Assembly (NCBI GenBank): GCA_002205965.3 | Contig: NADL03000217.1 | Location: 18,537 to 82,536 of the forward strand | Reading direction: 5' to 3' | Length of the DNA: 64,000 bases | DNA from: Kappaphycus alvarezii | Taxonomy: Eukaryota > Rhodophyta > Florideophyceae > Gigartinales > Solieriaceae | Part shown: one piece after another, positions 1 through 13,073 of the stretch | Layout of the letters: each line of letters starts with the position of its first letter | How positions within the stretch are numbered: position 1 is the first letter of the stretch | Notes under the pieces: model-generated | The model's database searches: none | Told to the model about the DNA's origin: nothing | What the model saw: the letters and a program-made list of their open reading frames with translations, nothing else | Made by a program: the position numbers and the translations under genes

Positions 1-37
1 TGCCCCTTATGAGGTTTGGCACCGATGTGGGGTCATG
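1..37 (-). repeat. Tail of a satellite unit that begins upstream
   Basis: This is the end of a preceding unit, stopping at GGGGTCATG just before the first TGTAATGGG boundary. It shows that the array extends leftwards beyond the window. Confidence 0.9.
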
Positions 38-258
38 TGTAATGGGAATCGGAGAGGGTGAAGGACTTTGCTGGATGGATGAAGTTGCGGGCTTGGCTAC
101 CCAGAATTTACTCGGAACTCTAAAATCCTGGCCTTAAGTACAACCTACAACTACTTTCTAACTCACTGCGTCCACTAACAGAATCCCACAAACTGAGCCA
201 TTTGAGAGGATTTCAAGATCTTGGCCCGGTGATAACAGTCATTAGGGGCAAATTTGGA

Positions 259-272
259 ACACAAATTTGTGT
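259..272. other. 14-bp perfect palindrome in the satellite core
   Basis: ACACAAATTTGTGT is its own reverse complement. It recurs at the same place in nearly every unit, sometimes spoiled by a 1-base change. The corresponding part of the element 2 LTR has lost the symmetry. Function unknown; it may simply be a chance feature fixed by amplification. Confidence 0.6.
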
Positions 273-1040
273 AAATAGGTTGGCCCAATACACACATCAA
301 TACAGTACCTTATTTTGCAGACTTACCGGAAACGAATTCCCTTGTGCCAAAATAACGGACTCAATCCGTCATACGTAAAATAGAATCACATAACTGATTT
401 TTGGATGCAGTCGGTCCAATCTTCATCATAATTACGAACCTCATACATATGATGGAATCACATAACTGATTTTTGGATGCAGTTGTACAAACCAATATCA
501 TAACTAGAAACCACATACGTATGATGGAATCACATAACTGATTTTTGGATGCAGTTGTACAAACCAATATCATAACTAGAAACCTCATACATATGATGGA
601 ATCACATAACTGATTTTTGGATGCAGCTGGATAAAATCCGTAATCATAACTAGAAACCTCATACATATGATGGAATCACATAACTGATTTTTGGATGCAG
701 TTGTACAAACCAATATCATAACTAGAAACCACATACGTATGATGAAATCACATAACTGATTTTTGGATGCAGCTGGATAAAACCCTTAATCATAACTAGA
801 ATCCTCATACATAATATAAAATCAAATACCTCTTTCTAGCAGTCATGACAGTATTGCCTTAATTGATTCCTACTGTACAAACTCAGGTATAGTAAGGAGT
901 ACAGTACTTGGTATATTACGATGTACAGTGCGAAGTACAGTTCCTCATTTGGCACTAGTACAGTACGTGTACAACACTGCACAAAAAGGTTCCTTCTCTT
1001 AGCTGTACCACGTGTACATCACATACACAACTGCCACCAC

Positions 1041-1052
1041 GTACACGTGTAC
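1041..1052. promoter_or_regulatory. CACGTG palindrome in the satellite core (example copy)
   Basis: GTACACGTGTAC is a 12-bp perfect palindrome centred on CACGTG, the canonical E-box/G-box hexamer. Two further CACGTG sites lie about 30 bp to the left and about 190 bp to the right in the same unit. The motif is present in all units and in the diverged LTR of element 2, which supports constraint. The binding protein is unknown. Confidence 0.45.
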
Positions 1053-1305
1053 ATAGCTTTCCTCAGCATATCTCTCATACAGTATACTCATCATCCACTT
1101 ATAGTACCCTACCCTACGTAAAATCACCCATAAACAACATTTTGCCCTCTAAATCGCTGATCTCTCAAAATCGTACTTTCGTCCCTGGGAACTTTGGATT
1201 TCTTCCGGAATGCCTTAGCGCCCCCTTCATTCTACACGTGTGCATGTGTACACGTGGAACATGCCTCATGCCTCTTATGAGGTTTGGCACCGATGTGGGG
1301 TCATG

Positions 1306-3079
1306 TGTAATGGGAATCGGAGAGGGTGAAGGACTTTGCTGGATGGATGAAGTTGCGGGCTTGGCTACCCAGAATTTACTCGGAACTCTAAAATCCTGGC
1401 CTTAAGTACAACCTACAACTACTTTCTAACTCACTGCGTCCACTAACAGAATCCCACAAACTGAGCCATTTGAGAGGATTTCAAGATCTTGGCCGGTGAT
1501 AACAGTCATTAGGGGCAAATTTGGAACACAAATTTGTGTAAATAGGTTGGCCCAATACACACATCAATACAGTACCTTATTTTGCAGACTTACCGGAAAC
1601 GATTCCCTTGTGCCAAAATAACGGACTCAATCCGTCATACGTAAAATAGAATCACATAACTGATTTTTGGATGCAGTCGGTCCAATCTTCATCATAATTA
1701 CGAACCTCATACATATGATGGAATCACATAACTGATTTTTGGATGCAGTTGTACAAACCAATATCATAACTAGAAACCACATACGTATGATGGAATCACA
1801 TAACTGATTTTTGGATGCAGTTGTACAAACCAATATCATAACTAGAAACCTCATACATATGATGGAATCACATAACTGATTTTTGGATGCAGCTGGATAA
1901 ATCCGTAATCATAACTAGAAACCTCATACATATGATGAAATCACATAACTGATTTTTGGATGCAGTTGTACAAACCAATATCATAACTAGAAACCACATA
2001 CGTATGATGGAATCACATAACTGATTTTTGGATGCAGCTGGATAAACCCGTAATCATAACTAGAAACCTCATACATATGATGGAATCACATAACTGATTT
2101 TTGGATGCAGCTGGATAAAATCCGTAATCATAACTAGAAACCTCATACATATGATGAAATCACATAACTGATTTTGATGCAGTTGTACAAACCAATATCA
2201 TAACTAGAAACCACATACGTATGATGGAATCACATAACTGATTTTTGGATGCAGCTGGATAAAACCCGTAATCATAACTAGAAACCTCATACATATGATG
2301 GAATCACAAACTGATTTTTGGATGCAGCTGGATAAAATCCGTAATCATAACTAGAAACCTCATACATATGATGAAATCACATAACTGATTTTTGGATGCA
2401 GTTGTACAAACCAATATCATAACTAGAAACCACATACGTATGATGGAATCACATAACTGATTTTTGGATGCAGCTGGATAAAATCCGTAATCATGACTAG
2501 AAACCTCATACATATGATGAAATCACATAACTGATTTTTGGATGCAGCTGGATAAAACCCTTAATCATAACTAGAATCCTCATACATAATATAAAATCAA
2601 ATACCTCTTTCTAGCAGTCATGACAGTATTGCCATAATTGATTCCTACTGTACAAACTCATGTATAGTAAGGAGTACAGTACTTGGTATATTACGATGTA
2701 CAGTGCGAAGTACAGTTCCTCATTTGGCACTAGTACAGTGCGTGTACATCACTGCACAAAAAGTTTTCTTCTCTTAGCTGTACCACGTGTACATCACATA
2801 CACAACTGCCACCACGTACACGTGTACATAGCTTTCCTCAGCATATCTCTCATACAGTATACTCATCATCCACTTATAGTACCCTACCCTACGTAAAATC
2901 ACCCCATAAACAACATTTTGCCCTCTAAATCGCTGATCTCTCAAAATCGTACTTTCGTCCCTGGGAACTTTGGATTTCTTCCGAATGCCTTAGCGCCCCC
3001 CTTCATTCTACACGTGTGCATGTGTACACGTGAACATGCCTCATGCCTCTTATGAGGTTTGGCACGATGTGGGGTCATG
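1306..3079 (-). repeat. Satellite unit 2 (1,774 bp, 13 subrepeats)
   Basis: One of the two longest units. It carries CTGGATGG. It shares with unit 3 the core variants CATGTATAG and CAGTGCGTGTACATCAC, so the two are recent copies of each other. Confidence 0.9.
1645..2555. repeat. 72-74 bp subrepeat run inside unit 2 (example)
   Basis: There are thirteen copies. Type A (72 bp) has TTGTACAAACCAATATC and CATACGTATG, a perfect 10-bp palindrome. Type B (74 bp) has CTGGATAAAATCCGTAATC and CATACATATG. The first copy is a divergent TCGGTCCAATC form, and the last copy (CTGGATAAAACCCTTAATC) leads into the core. A and B tend to alternate, giving a ~146-bp secondary period. The minus-strand open frames here arise because 72 is divisible by three. 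Confidence 0.9.
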
Positions 3080-4858
3080 TGTAATGGGAATCGGAGAGGG
3101 TGAAGGACTTTGCTGACGGATGAAGTTGCGGCTTGGCTACCCAGAATTTACTCGGAACTCTAAAATCCTGCGCCTTAAGTACAACCTACAACTACTTTCT
3201 AACTCACTGCGTCCACTAACAGAATCCACAAACTGAGCCATTTGAGAGGATTTCAAGATCTTGGCCCGGTGATAACAGTCATTAGGGGCAAATTTGGAAC
3301 ACAAATTTGTGTAAATAGGTTGGCCCAATACACACATCAATACAGTACCTTATTTTGCAGACTTACCGGAAACGAATTCCCTTGTGCCAAATAACGGACT
3401 CAATCCGTCATACGTAAAATAGAATCACATAACTGATTTTTGGATGCAGTCGGTCCAATCTTCATCATAATTACGAACCTCATACATATGATGGAATCAC
3501 ATAACTGATTTTTGGATGCAGTTGTACAAACCAATATCATAACTAGAAACCACATACGTATGATGGAATCACATAACTGATTTTTGGATGCAGTTGTACA
3601 AACCAATATCATAACTAGAAACCTCATACATATGATGGATCACATAACTGATTTTTGGATGCAGCTGGATAAAATCCGTAATCATAACTAGAAACCTCAT
3701 ACATATGATGAAATCACATAACTGATTTTTGGATGCAGTTGTACAAACAATATCATAACTAGAAACCACATACGTATGATGGAATCACATAACTGATTTT
3801 TGGATGCAGCTGGATAAAACCCGTAATCATAACTAGAAAACCTCATACATATGATGGAATCACATAACTGATTTTTGGATGCAGCTGGATAAAATCCGTA
3901 ATCATAACTAGAAACCTCATACATATGATGAAATCACATAACTGATTTTTTGGATGCAGTTGTACAAACCAATATCATAACTAGAAACCACCATACGTAT
4001 GATGGAATCACATAACTGATTTTTGGATGCAGCTGGATAAAACCCGTAATCATAACTAGAAACCTCATACATATGATGGAATCACATAACTGATTTTTGG
4101 ATGCAGCTGGATAAAATCCGTAATCATAACTAGAAACCTCATACATATGATGAAATCACATAACTGATTTTTGGATGCAGTTGTACAAACCAATATCATA
4201 ACTAAAACCACATACGTATGATGGAATCACATAACTGATTTTTGGATGCAGCTGGATAAAATCCGTAATCATAAACTAGAAACCTCATACATATGATGGA
4301 ATCACATAACTGATTTTTTGGATGCAGCTGGATAAAACCCTTAATCATAACTAGAATCCTCATACATAATATAAAATCAATACCTCTTTCTAGCAGTCAT
4401 GACAGTATTGCCATAATTGATTCCTACTGTACAAACTCATGTATAGTAAGGAGTACAGTACTTGGTATATTACGATGTACAGTGCGAAGTACAGTTCCTC
4501 ATTTGGCACTAGTACAGTGCGTGTACATCACTGCACAAAAAGTTTTCTTCTCTTAGCTGTACCACGTGTACATCACATACACAACTGCCACCACGTACAC
4601 GTGTACATAGCTTTCCTCAGCATATCTCTCATACAGTATACTCATCCCACTTATAGTACCCTACCCTACGTAAAATCACCCCATAAACAACATTTTGCCC
4701 TCTAAATCGCTGATCTCTCAAAATCGTACTTTCGTCCCTGGGAACTTTGGATTTCTTCCGGAATGCCTTAGCGCCCCCTTCATTCTACACGTGTGCATGT
4801 GTACACGTGGAACATGCCTCATGCCTCTTATGAGGTTTGGCACCGATGTGGGGTCATG
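3080..4858 (-). repeat. Satellite unit 3 (1,779 bp, 13 subrepeats)
   Basis: Longest unit, sister to unit 2 by shared core variants, but with the C form (GACGG) at the start. It contains several 1-base indels relative to neighbours between 3,640 and 4,330. Confidence 0.9.
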
Positions 4859-6345
4859 TGTAATGGGAATCGAGAGGGTGAAGGACTTTGCTGGACGGAT
4901 GAAGTTGCGGGCTTGGCTACCCAGAATTTACTCGGAACTCTAAAATCCTGGCCTTAAGTACCCTACAACTACTTTCTAACTCACTGCGTCCACTAACAGA
5001 ATCCCACAAACTGAGCCATTTGAGAGGATTTCAAGATCTTGGCCCGGTGATAACAGTCATTAGGGGCAAATTTGGAACACAAATTTGTGTAAATAGGTTG
5101 CCCAATACACACATCAATACAGTACCTTATTTTGCAGACTTACCGGAAACGAATTCCCTTGTGCCAAAATAACGGACTCAATCCGTCATACGTAAAATAG
5201 AATCACATAACTGATTTTTGGATGCAGTCGGTCCAATCTTCATCATAATTACGAACCTCATACATATGATGGAATCACATAACTGATTTTTGGATGCAGT
5301 TGTACAAACCAATATCATAACTAGAAACCACATACGTATGATGGAATCACATAACTGATTTTTGGATGCAGCTGGATAAAATCCGTAATCATAACTAGAA
5401 ACCTCATACATATGATGAAATCACATAACTGATTTTTGGATGCAGTTGTACAAACCAATATCATAACTAGAAACCACATACGTATGATGGAATCACATAA
5501 CTGATTTTTGGATGCAGCTGGATAAAACCCGTAATCATAACTAGAAACCTCATACATATGATGGAATCACATAACTGATTTTTGGATGCAGCTGGATAAA
5601 ATCCGTAATCATAACTAGAAACCTCATACATATGATGAAATCACATAACTGATTTTTGGATGCAGTTGTACAAACCAATATCATAACTAGAAACCACATA
5701 CGTATGATGGAATCACATAACTGATTTTTGGATGCAGCTGGATAAAATCCGTAATCATAACTAGAACCTCATACATATGATGAAATCACATAACTGATTT
5801 TTGGATGCAGCTGGATAAAACCCTTAATCATAACTAGAATCCTCATACATAATATAAAATCAAATACCTCTTTCTAGCAGTCATGACAGTATTGCCATAA
5901 TTGATTCCTACTGTACAAACTCATGTATAGTAAGGAGTACAGTACTTGGTATATTACGATGTACAGTGCGAAGTACAGTTCCTCATTTGGCACTAGTACA
6001 GTACGTGTACAACACTGCACAAAAAGGTTTCTTCTCTTAGCTGTACCACGTGTACATCACATACACAACTGCCACCACGTACACGTGTACATAGCTTTCC
6101 TCAGCATATCTCTCATACAGTATACTCATCATCCACTTATAGTACCCTACCCTACGTAAAATCACCCCATAAACAACATTTTGCCCTCTAAATCGCTGAT
6201 CTCTCAAAATCGTACTTTCGTCCCTGGGAACTTTGGATTTCTTCCGGAATGCCTTAGCGCCCCCCTTCATTCTACACGTGTGCATGTGTACACGTGGAAC
6301 ATGCCTCATGCCTCTTATGAGGTTTGGCACCGATGTGGGGTCATG
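4859..6345 (-). repeat. Satellite unit 4 (1,487 bp, 9 subrepeats)
   Basis: C form (CTGGACGG). It keeps CATGTATAG like units 2-3 but has the common CAGTACGTGTACAAC core, so it is a recombinant of two variant classes. Confidence 0.9.
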
Positions 6346-7980
6346 TGTAATGGGAATCGGAGAGGGTGAAGGACTTTGCTGGATGGATGAAGTTGCGGGC
6401 TTGGCTACCCAGAATTTACTCGGAACTCTAAAATCCTGGCCTTAAGTACAACCTACAACTACTTTCTAACTCACTGCGTCCACTAACAGAATCCCACAAA
6501 CTGAGCCATTTGAGAGGATTTCAAGATCTTGGCCCGGTGATAACAGTCATTAGGGGCAAATTTGGAACACAAATTTGTGTAAATAGGTTGGCCCAATACA
6601 CACATCAATACAGTACCTTATTTTGCAGACTTACCGGAAACGAATTCCCTTGTGCCAAAATAACGGACTCAATCCGTCATACGTAAAATAGAATCACATA
6701 ACTGATTTTTGGATGCAGTCGGTCCAATCTTCATCATAATTACAAACCTCATACATATGATGGAATCACATAACTGATTTTTGGATGCAGTTGTACACCC
6801 AATATCATAACTAGAAACCACATACGTATGATGGAATCACATAACTGATTTTTGGATGCAGTTGTACAAACCAATATCATAACTAGAAACCTCATACATA
6901 TGATGGAATCACATAACTGATTTTTGGATGCAGCTGGATAAAATCCGTAATCATAACTAGAAACCTCATACATATGATGAAATCACATAACTGATTTTTG
7001 GATGCAGTTGTACAAACCAATATCATAACTAGAAACCACATACGTATGATGGAATCACATAACTGATTTTTGGATGCAGCTGGATAAAACCCGTAATCAT
7101 AACTAGAAACCTCATACATATGATGGAATCACATAACTGATTTTTGGATGCAGCTGGATAAAATCCGTAATCATAACTAGAAACCTCATACATATGATGG
7201 AATCACATAACTGATTTTTGGATGCAGTTGTACAAACCAATATCATAACTAGAAACCACATACGTATGATGGAATCACATAACTGATTTTTGGATGCAGC
7301 TGGATAAAACCGTAATCATAACTAGAAACCTCATACATATGATGGAATCACATAACTGATTTTTGGATGCAGCTGGATAAAATCCGTAATATAACTAGAA
7401 ACCACATACGTATTATGGAATCACATAACTGATTTTTGGATGCAGCTGGATAAAACCCTTAATCATAACTAGAATCCTCATACATAATATAAAATCAAAT
7501 ACCTCTTTCTAGCAGTCATGACAGTATTGCCTTAATTGATTCCTACTGTACAAACTCAGGTATAGTAAGGAGTACAGTACTTGGTATATTACGATGTACA
7601 GTGCGAAGTACAGTTCCTCATTTGGCACTAGTACAGTACGTGTACAACACTGCACAAAAAGGTTTCTTCTCTTAGCTGTACCACGTGTACATCACATACA
7701 CAACTGCCACCACGTACACGTGTACATAGCTTTCCTCAGCATATCTCTCATACAGTATACTCATCATCCACTTATAGTACCCTACCCTACGTAAAATCAC
7801 CCCATAAACAACATTTTGCCCTCTAAATCGCTGATCTCTCAAAATCGTACTTTCGTCCCTGGGAACTTTGGATTTCTTCCGGAATGCCTTAGCGCCCCCC
7901 TTCATTCTACACGTGTGCATGTGTACACGTGGAACATGCCTCATGCCTCTTATGAGGTTTGGCACCGATGTGGGGTCATG
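6346..7980 (-). repeat. Satellite unit 5 (1,635 bp, 11 subrepeats)
   Basis: T form (CTGGATGG), GAGAGG, GCCTTAATTG. Clean sequence. Confidence 0.9.
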
Positions 7981-9101
7981 TGTAATGGGAATCGGAGAGG
8001 GTGAAGGACTTTGCTGGATGGATGAAGTTGCGGGCTTGGCTACCCAGAATTTACTCGGAACTCTAAAATCCTGGCCTTAAGTACAACCTACAACTACTTT
8101 CTAACTCACTGCGTCCACTAACAGAATCCCACAAACTGAGCCATTTGAGCGGATTTCAAGATCTTGGCCCGGTGATAACAGTCATTAGGGGCAAATTTGG
8201 AACACAAATTTGTGTAAATAGGTTGGCCCAATACACACATCAATACAGTACCTTATTTTGCAGACTTACCGGAAACGAATTCCCTTGTGCCAAAATAACG
8301 GACTCAATCCGTCATACGTAAAATAGAATCACATAACTGATTTTTGGATGCAGTCGGTCCAATCTTCATCATAATTACGAACCTCATACATATGATGGAA
8401 TCACATAACTGATTTTTGGATGCAGTTGTACAAACCAATATCATAACTAGAAACCACATACGTATGATGGAATCACATAACTGATTTTGGATGCAGTGGA
8501 TAAAATCCGTAATCATAACTAGAAACCTATACATATGATGAAATCACATAACTGATTTTTGGATGCAGCTGGATAAAACCCTTAATCATAACTAGAATCC
8601 TCATACATAATATAAAATCAAATACCTCTTTCTAGCAGTCATGACAGTATTGCCATAATTGATTCCTACTGTACAAACTCAGGTATAGTAAGGAGTACAG
8701 TACTTGGTATATTACGATGTACAGTGCGAGTACAGTTCCTCATTTGGCACTAGTACAGTACGTGTACAACACTGCACAAAAAGGTTTCTTCTCTTAGCTG
8801 TACCACGTGTACATCACATACACAACTGCCACCACGTACACGTGTACATAGCTTTCCTCAGCATATCTCTCATACAGTATACTCATCATCCACTTATAGT
8901 ACCCTACCCTACGTAAAATCACCCCATAAACAACATTTTGCCCTCTAAATCGCTGATCTCTCAAATCGTACTTTCGTCCCTGGGAACTTTGGATTTCTTC
9001 CGGAATGCCTTAGCGCCCCCCTTCATTCTACACGTGTGCATGTGTACACGTGGAACATGCCTCATGCCTCTTATGAGGTTTGGCACCGATGTGGGGTCAT
9101 G
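7981..9101 (-). repeat. Satellite unit 6 (1,121 bp, 4 subrepeats)
   Basis: Minimal-length unit: the divergent first subrepeat, one A, one B and the last copy. First unit with GAGCGG instead of GAGAGG. Confidence 0.9.
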
Positions 9102-10440
9102 TGTAATGGGAATCGGAGAGGGTGAAGGACTTTGCTGGATGGATGAAGTTGCGGGCTTGGCTACCCAGAATTTACTCGAACTCTAAAATCCTGGCCTTAA
9201 GTACAACCTACAACTACTTTCTAACTCACTGCGTCCACTAACAGAATCCCACAAACTGAGCCATTTGAGCGGATTTCAAGATCTTGGCCCGGTGATAACA
9301 GTCATTAGGGGCAAATTTGGAACACAAATTTGTGTAAATAGGTTGGCCCAATACACACATCAATACAGTACCTTATTTTGCAGACTTACCGGAAACGAAT
9401 TCCCTTGTGCCAAATAACGGACTCAATCCGTCATACGTAAAATAGAATCACATAACTGATTTTTGGATGCAGTCGGTCCAATCTTCATCATAATTACGAA
9501 CCTCATACATATGATGGAATCACATAACTGATTTTTGGATGCAGTTGTACAAACCAATATCATAACTAGAAACCACATACGTATGATGGAATCACATAAC
9601 TGATTTTTGGATGCAGTTGTACACACCAATATCATAACTAGAAACCACATACGTATGATGGAATCACATAACTGATTTTTGGATGCAGCTGGATAAAACC
9701 CGTAATCATAACTAGAAACCTCATACATATGATGAAATCACATAACTGATTTTTGGATGCAGTTGTACAAACCAATATCATAACTAGAAACCACATACGT
9801 ATGATGGAATCACATAACTGATTTTTGGATGCAGCTGGATAAAATCCGTAATCATGACTAGAAACCTCATACATATGATGAAATCACATAACTGATTTTT
9901 GGATGCAGCTGGATAAAACCCTTAATCATAACTAGAATCCTCATACATAATATAAAATCAAATACCTCTTTCTAGCAGTCATGACAGTATTGCCATATTG
10001 ATTCCTACTGTACAAACTCAGGTATAGTAAGGAGTACAGTACTTGGTATATTACGATGTACAGTGCGAAGTACAGTTCCTCATTTGGCACTAGTACAGTA
10101 CGTGTACAACACTGCACAAAAAGGTTTCTTCTCTTAGCTGTACCACGTGTACATCACATACACAACTGCCACCACGTACACGTGTACATAGCTTTCCTCA
10201 GCATATCTCTCATACAGTATACTCATCATCCACTTATAGTACCCTACCCTACGTAAAATCACCCCATAAACAACATTTTGCCCTCTAAATCGCTGATCTC
10301 TCAAAATCGTACTTTCGTCCCTGGGAACTTTGGATTTCTTCCGGAATGCCTTAGCGCCCCCCTTCATTCTACACGTGTGCATGTGTACACGTGGAACATG
10401 CCTCATGCCTCTTATGATTTGGCACCGATGTGGGGTCATG
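9102..10440 (-). repeat. Satellite unit 7 (1,339 bp, 7 subrepeats)
   Basis: T form with GAGCGG. It belongs with units 6, 8, 9 and 29-36 by that variant. Confidence 0.9.
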
Positions 10441-11766
10441 TGTAATGGGAATCGGAGAGGGTGAAGGACTTTGCTGGATGGATGAAGTTGCGGGCTTGGC
10501 TACCAGAATTTACTCGGAACTCTAAAATCCTGGCCTTAAGTACAACCTACAACTACTTTCTAACTCACTGCGTCCACTAACAGATCCCACAAACTGAGCC
10601 ATTTGAGCGGATTTCAAGATCTTGGCCCGGTGATAACAGTCATTAGGGGCAAATTTGGAACACAAATTTGTGTAAATAGGTTGGCCCAATACACACATCA
10701 AATACAGTACCTTATTTTTGCAGACTTACCGGAAACGAATTCCCTTGTGCCAAAATAACGGACTCAATCCGTCATACGTAAAATAGAATCACATAACTGA
10801 TTTTTGGATGCATCGGTCCAATCTTCATCATAATTACGAACCTCATACATATGATGGATCACATAACTGATTTTTGGATGCAGTTGTACAAACCAATATC
10901 ATAACTAGAACCACATACGTATGATGGAATCACATAACTGATTTTTGGATGCAGTTGTACACACAATATCATAACTAGAAACCACATACTATGATGGAAT
11001 CACATAACTGATTTTTGGATGCAGCTGGATAAAAATCCGTAATCATAACTAGAAACCTCATACATATGATGAAATCACATAACTGATTTTTGGATGCAGT
11101 TGTACAAACCAATATCATAACTAGAAACCACATACGTATGATGGAATCACATAACTGATTTTTGGATGCAGCTGGATAAAATCCGTAATCATAACTAGAA
11201 ACTCAACTACGTATGATGAATCACATAACGATTTTTGGATGCAGCTGGATAAAACCCTTAATCATAACTAGAATCCTCATACATAATATAAATCAAATAC
11301 CTCTTTCTAGCAGTCATGACAGTATTGCCATAATTGATTCTACTGTAAACTCAGGTATAGTAAGGAGTACAGTACTTGGTATATTACGATGTACAGTGCG
11401 AAGTACAGTTCCTCATGGCACTAGTACAGTACGTGTACAACACGCACAAAAAGGTTTCTTCTCTTAGCTGTACCACGTGTACATCACATACACAACTGCC
11501 ACCACGTACACGTGTACATAGCTTTCCTCAGCATATCTCTCATACAGTATACTCATCATCCACTTATAGTACCCTACCCTACGTAAAATCACCCCATAAA
11601 CAACATTTTGCCCTCTAAATCGCTGATCTCTCAAAATCGTACTTTCGTCCCTGGGAACTTTGGATTTCTTCCGGAATGCCTTAGCGCCCCCCTTCATTCT
11701 ACACTGTGCATGGTGTACACGTGGAACATGCTCTGCCTTTGAGGTTTGGCACCGATGTGGGTCATG
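10441..11766 (-). repeat. Satellite unit 8 (1,326 bp, 7 subrepeats)
   Basis: T form with GAGCGG. It has an unusual load of single-base gaps from about 10,800 to 11,760 (for example CATACTATG for CATACGTATG), suggesting low consensus quality. Confidence 0.9.
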
Positions 11767-13073
11767 TGTAATGGGAATCGGAGAGGGTGAAGGATGCGGA
11801 TGATGAAGTTGCGGGCTTGGCTACCAGAAACTCGGAACTCTAAAATCCTGGCCTTAAGTACAACCTACAACTACTTTCTAACTCACTGCGTCCACTAACA
11901 GAATCCCACAAACTGAGCCATTTGAGCGGATTTCAAGATCTTGGCCCGGTGATAACAGTCATTAGGGGCAAATTTGGAACACAAATTTGTGTAAATAGGT
12001 TGGCCCAATACACACATCAATACAGTACCTTATTTTGCAGACTTACCGGAAACGAATTCCCTTGTGCCAAAATAACGGACTCAATCCGTCATACGTAAAT
12101 AGAATCACATAACTGATTTTTGGATGCAGTCGGTCCAATCTTCATCATAATTACGAACCTCATACATATGATGGAATCACATAACTGATTTTGGATGCAG
12201 TTGTACAAACCATATCATAACTAGAAACCACATACGTATGATGGAATCACATAACTGATTTTTGGATGCAGTTGTACAAACCAATATCATAACTAGAAAC
12301 CACATACGTATGATGGAATCACATAACTGATTTTTGGATGCAGCTGGATAAAATCCGTAATCATAACTAGAAACCACATACGTATGATGGAATCACATAA
12401 CCGATTTTGGATGCAGCTGGATAAAACCCTTAATCATAACTAGAATCCTCATACATAATATAAAATCAAATACCTCTTTCTATCACAAGTACCATAATTG
12501 TTCCTACTGTACAAACTCATGTATAGTAAGGAGTACAGTACTTGGTATATTCATAATCATAACTAGAATCCTCATACATAATATAAAATCAAATACCTCT
12601 TTCTAGCAGTCATGACAGTATTGCCATAATTGATACCTACTGTACAAACTCAGGTATAGTAAGGAGTACAGTACTTGGTATATTACGATGTACAGTGCGA
12701 AGTACAGTTCCTCATTTGGCACTAGTACAGTACGTGTACAACACTGCACAAAAAAGGTTTCTTCTCTTAGCTGTACCACGTGTACATCACATACACAACT
12801 GCCACCACGTACACGTGTACATAGCTTTCCTCAGCATATCTCTCATACAGTATAACTCATCATCCACTTATAGTACCCTACCCTACGTAAAATCACCCCA
12901 TAAACAACATTTTGCCCTCTAAATCGCTGATCTCTCAAAATCGTACTTTCGTCCCTGGGAACTTTGGATTCTTCCGGAATGCCTTAGCGCCCCCTTCATC
13001 TACACGTGTGCATGTGTACACGCGGAACATGCCTCATGCCTCTTATGAGGTTTGGCACCGATGTGGGGTCATG
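11767..13073 (-). repeat. Satellite unit 9 (1,307 bp, 5 subrepeats, core fragment duplicated)
   Basis: GAGCGG type. Its length departs from the 73-bp ladder because a piece of the core is present twice (about 12,431-12,551 and 12,554-12,684). The start of the unit is also damaged by small gaps. Confidence 0.9.
12431..12684. repeat. Local duplication of the subrepeat/core boundary in unit 9
   Basis: The stretch from TAATCATAACTAGAATCC to CTTGGTATATT occurs twice in tandem. The second copy is entered at CATAATCATAACTAG. The first copy is more degraded (TATCACAAGTACC in place of TAGCAGTCATGACAGTATTGCC). It looks like a slippage or unequal-exchange product within the unit. Confidence 0.8.

Larger units (their letters stand above)
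38..1305 (-). repeat. Satellite unit 1 (1,268 bp, 6 subrepeats)
   Basis: Six GATTTTTGGATGCAG subrepeats lie between about 390 and 800. Diagnostic sites are CTGGATGG near the start, GAGAGG, GCCTTAATTG and GGCACCG. The sequence is clean and can serve as a reference unit. Confidence 0.9.

Noticed and set aside
390-800. CRISPR-like alternation of repeats and spacers in the subrepeat runs
   Set aside because: The units are contiguous 72-74 bp repeats without unique spacers, and the context is a eukaryotic LTR.
921-1121. A recurring 66-codon plus-strand frame starting MYSAKYSSSFG
   Set aside because: It is antisense to the LTR, not conserved in the element 2 LTR and without recognisable domain. 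Treated as chance within a homogenised repeat.
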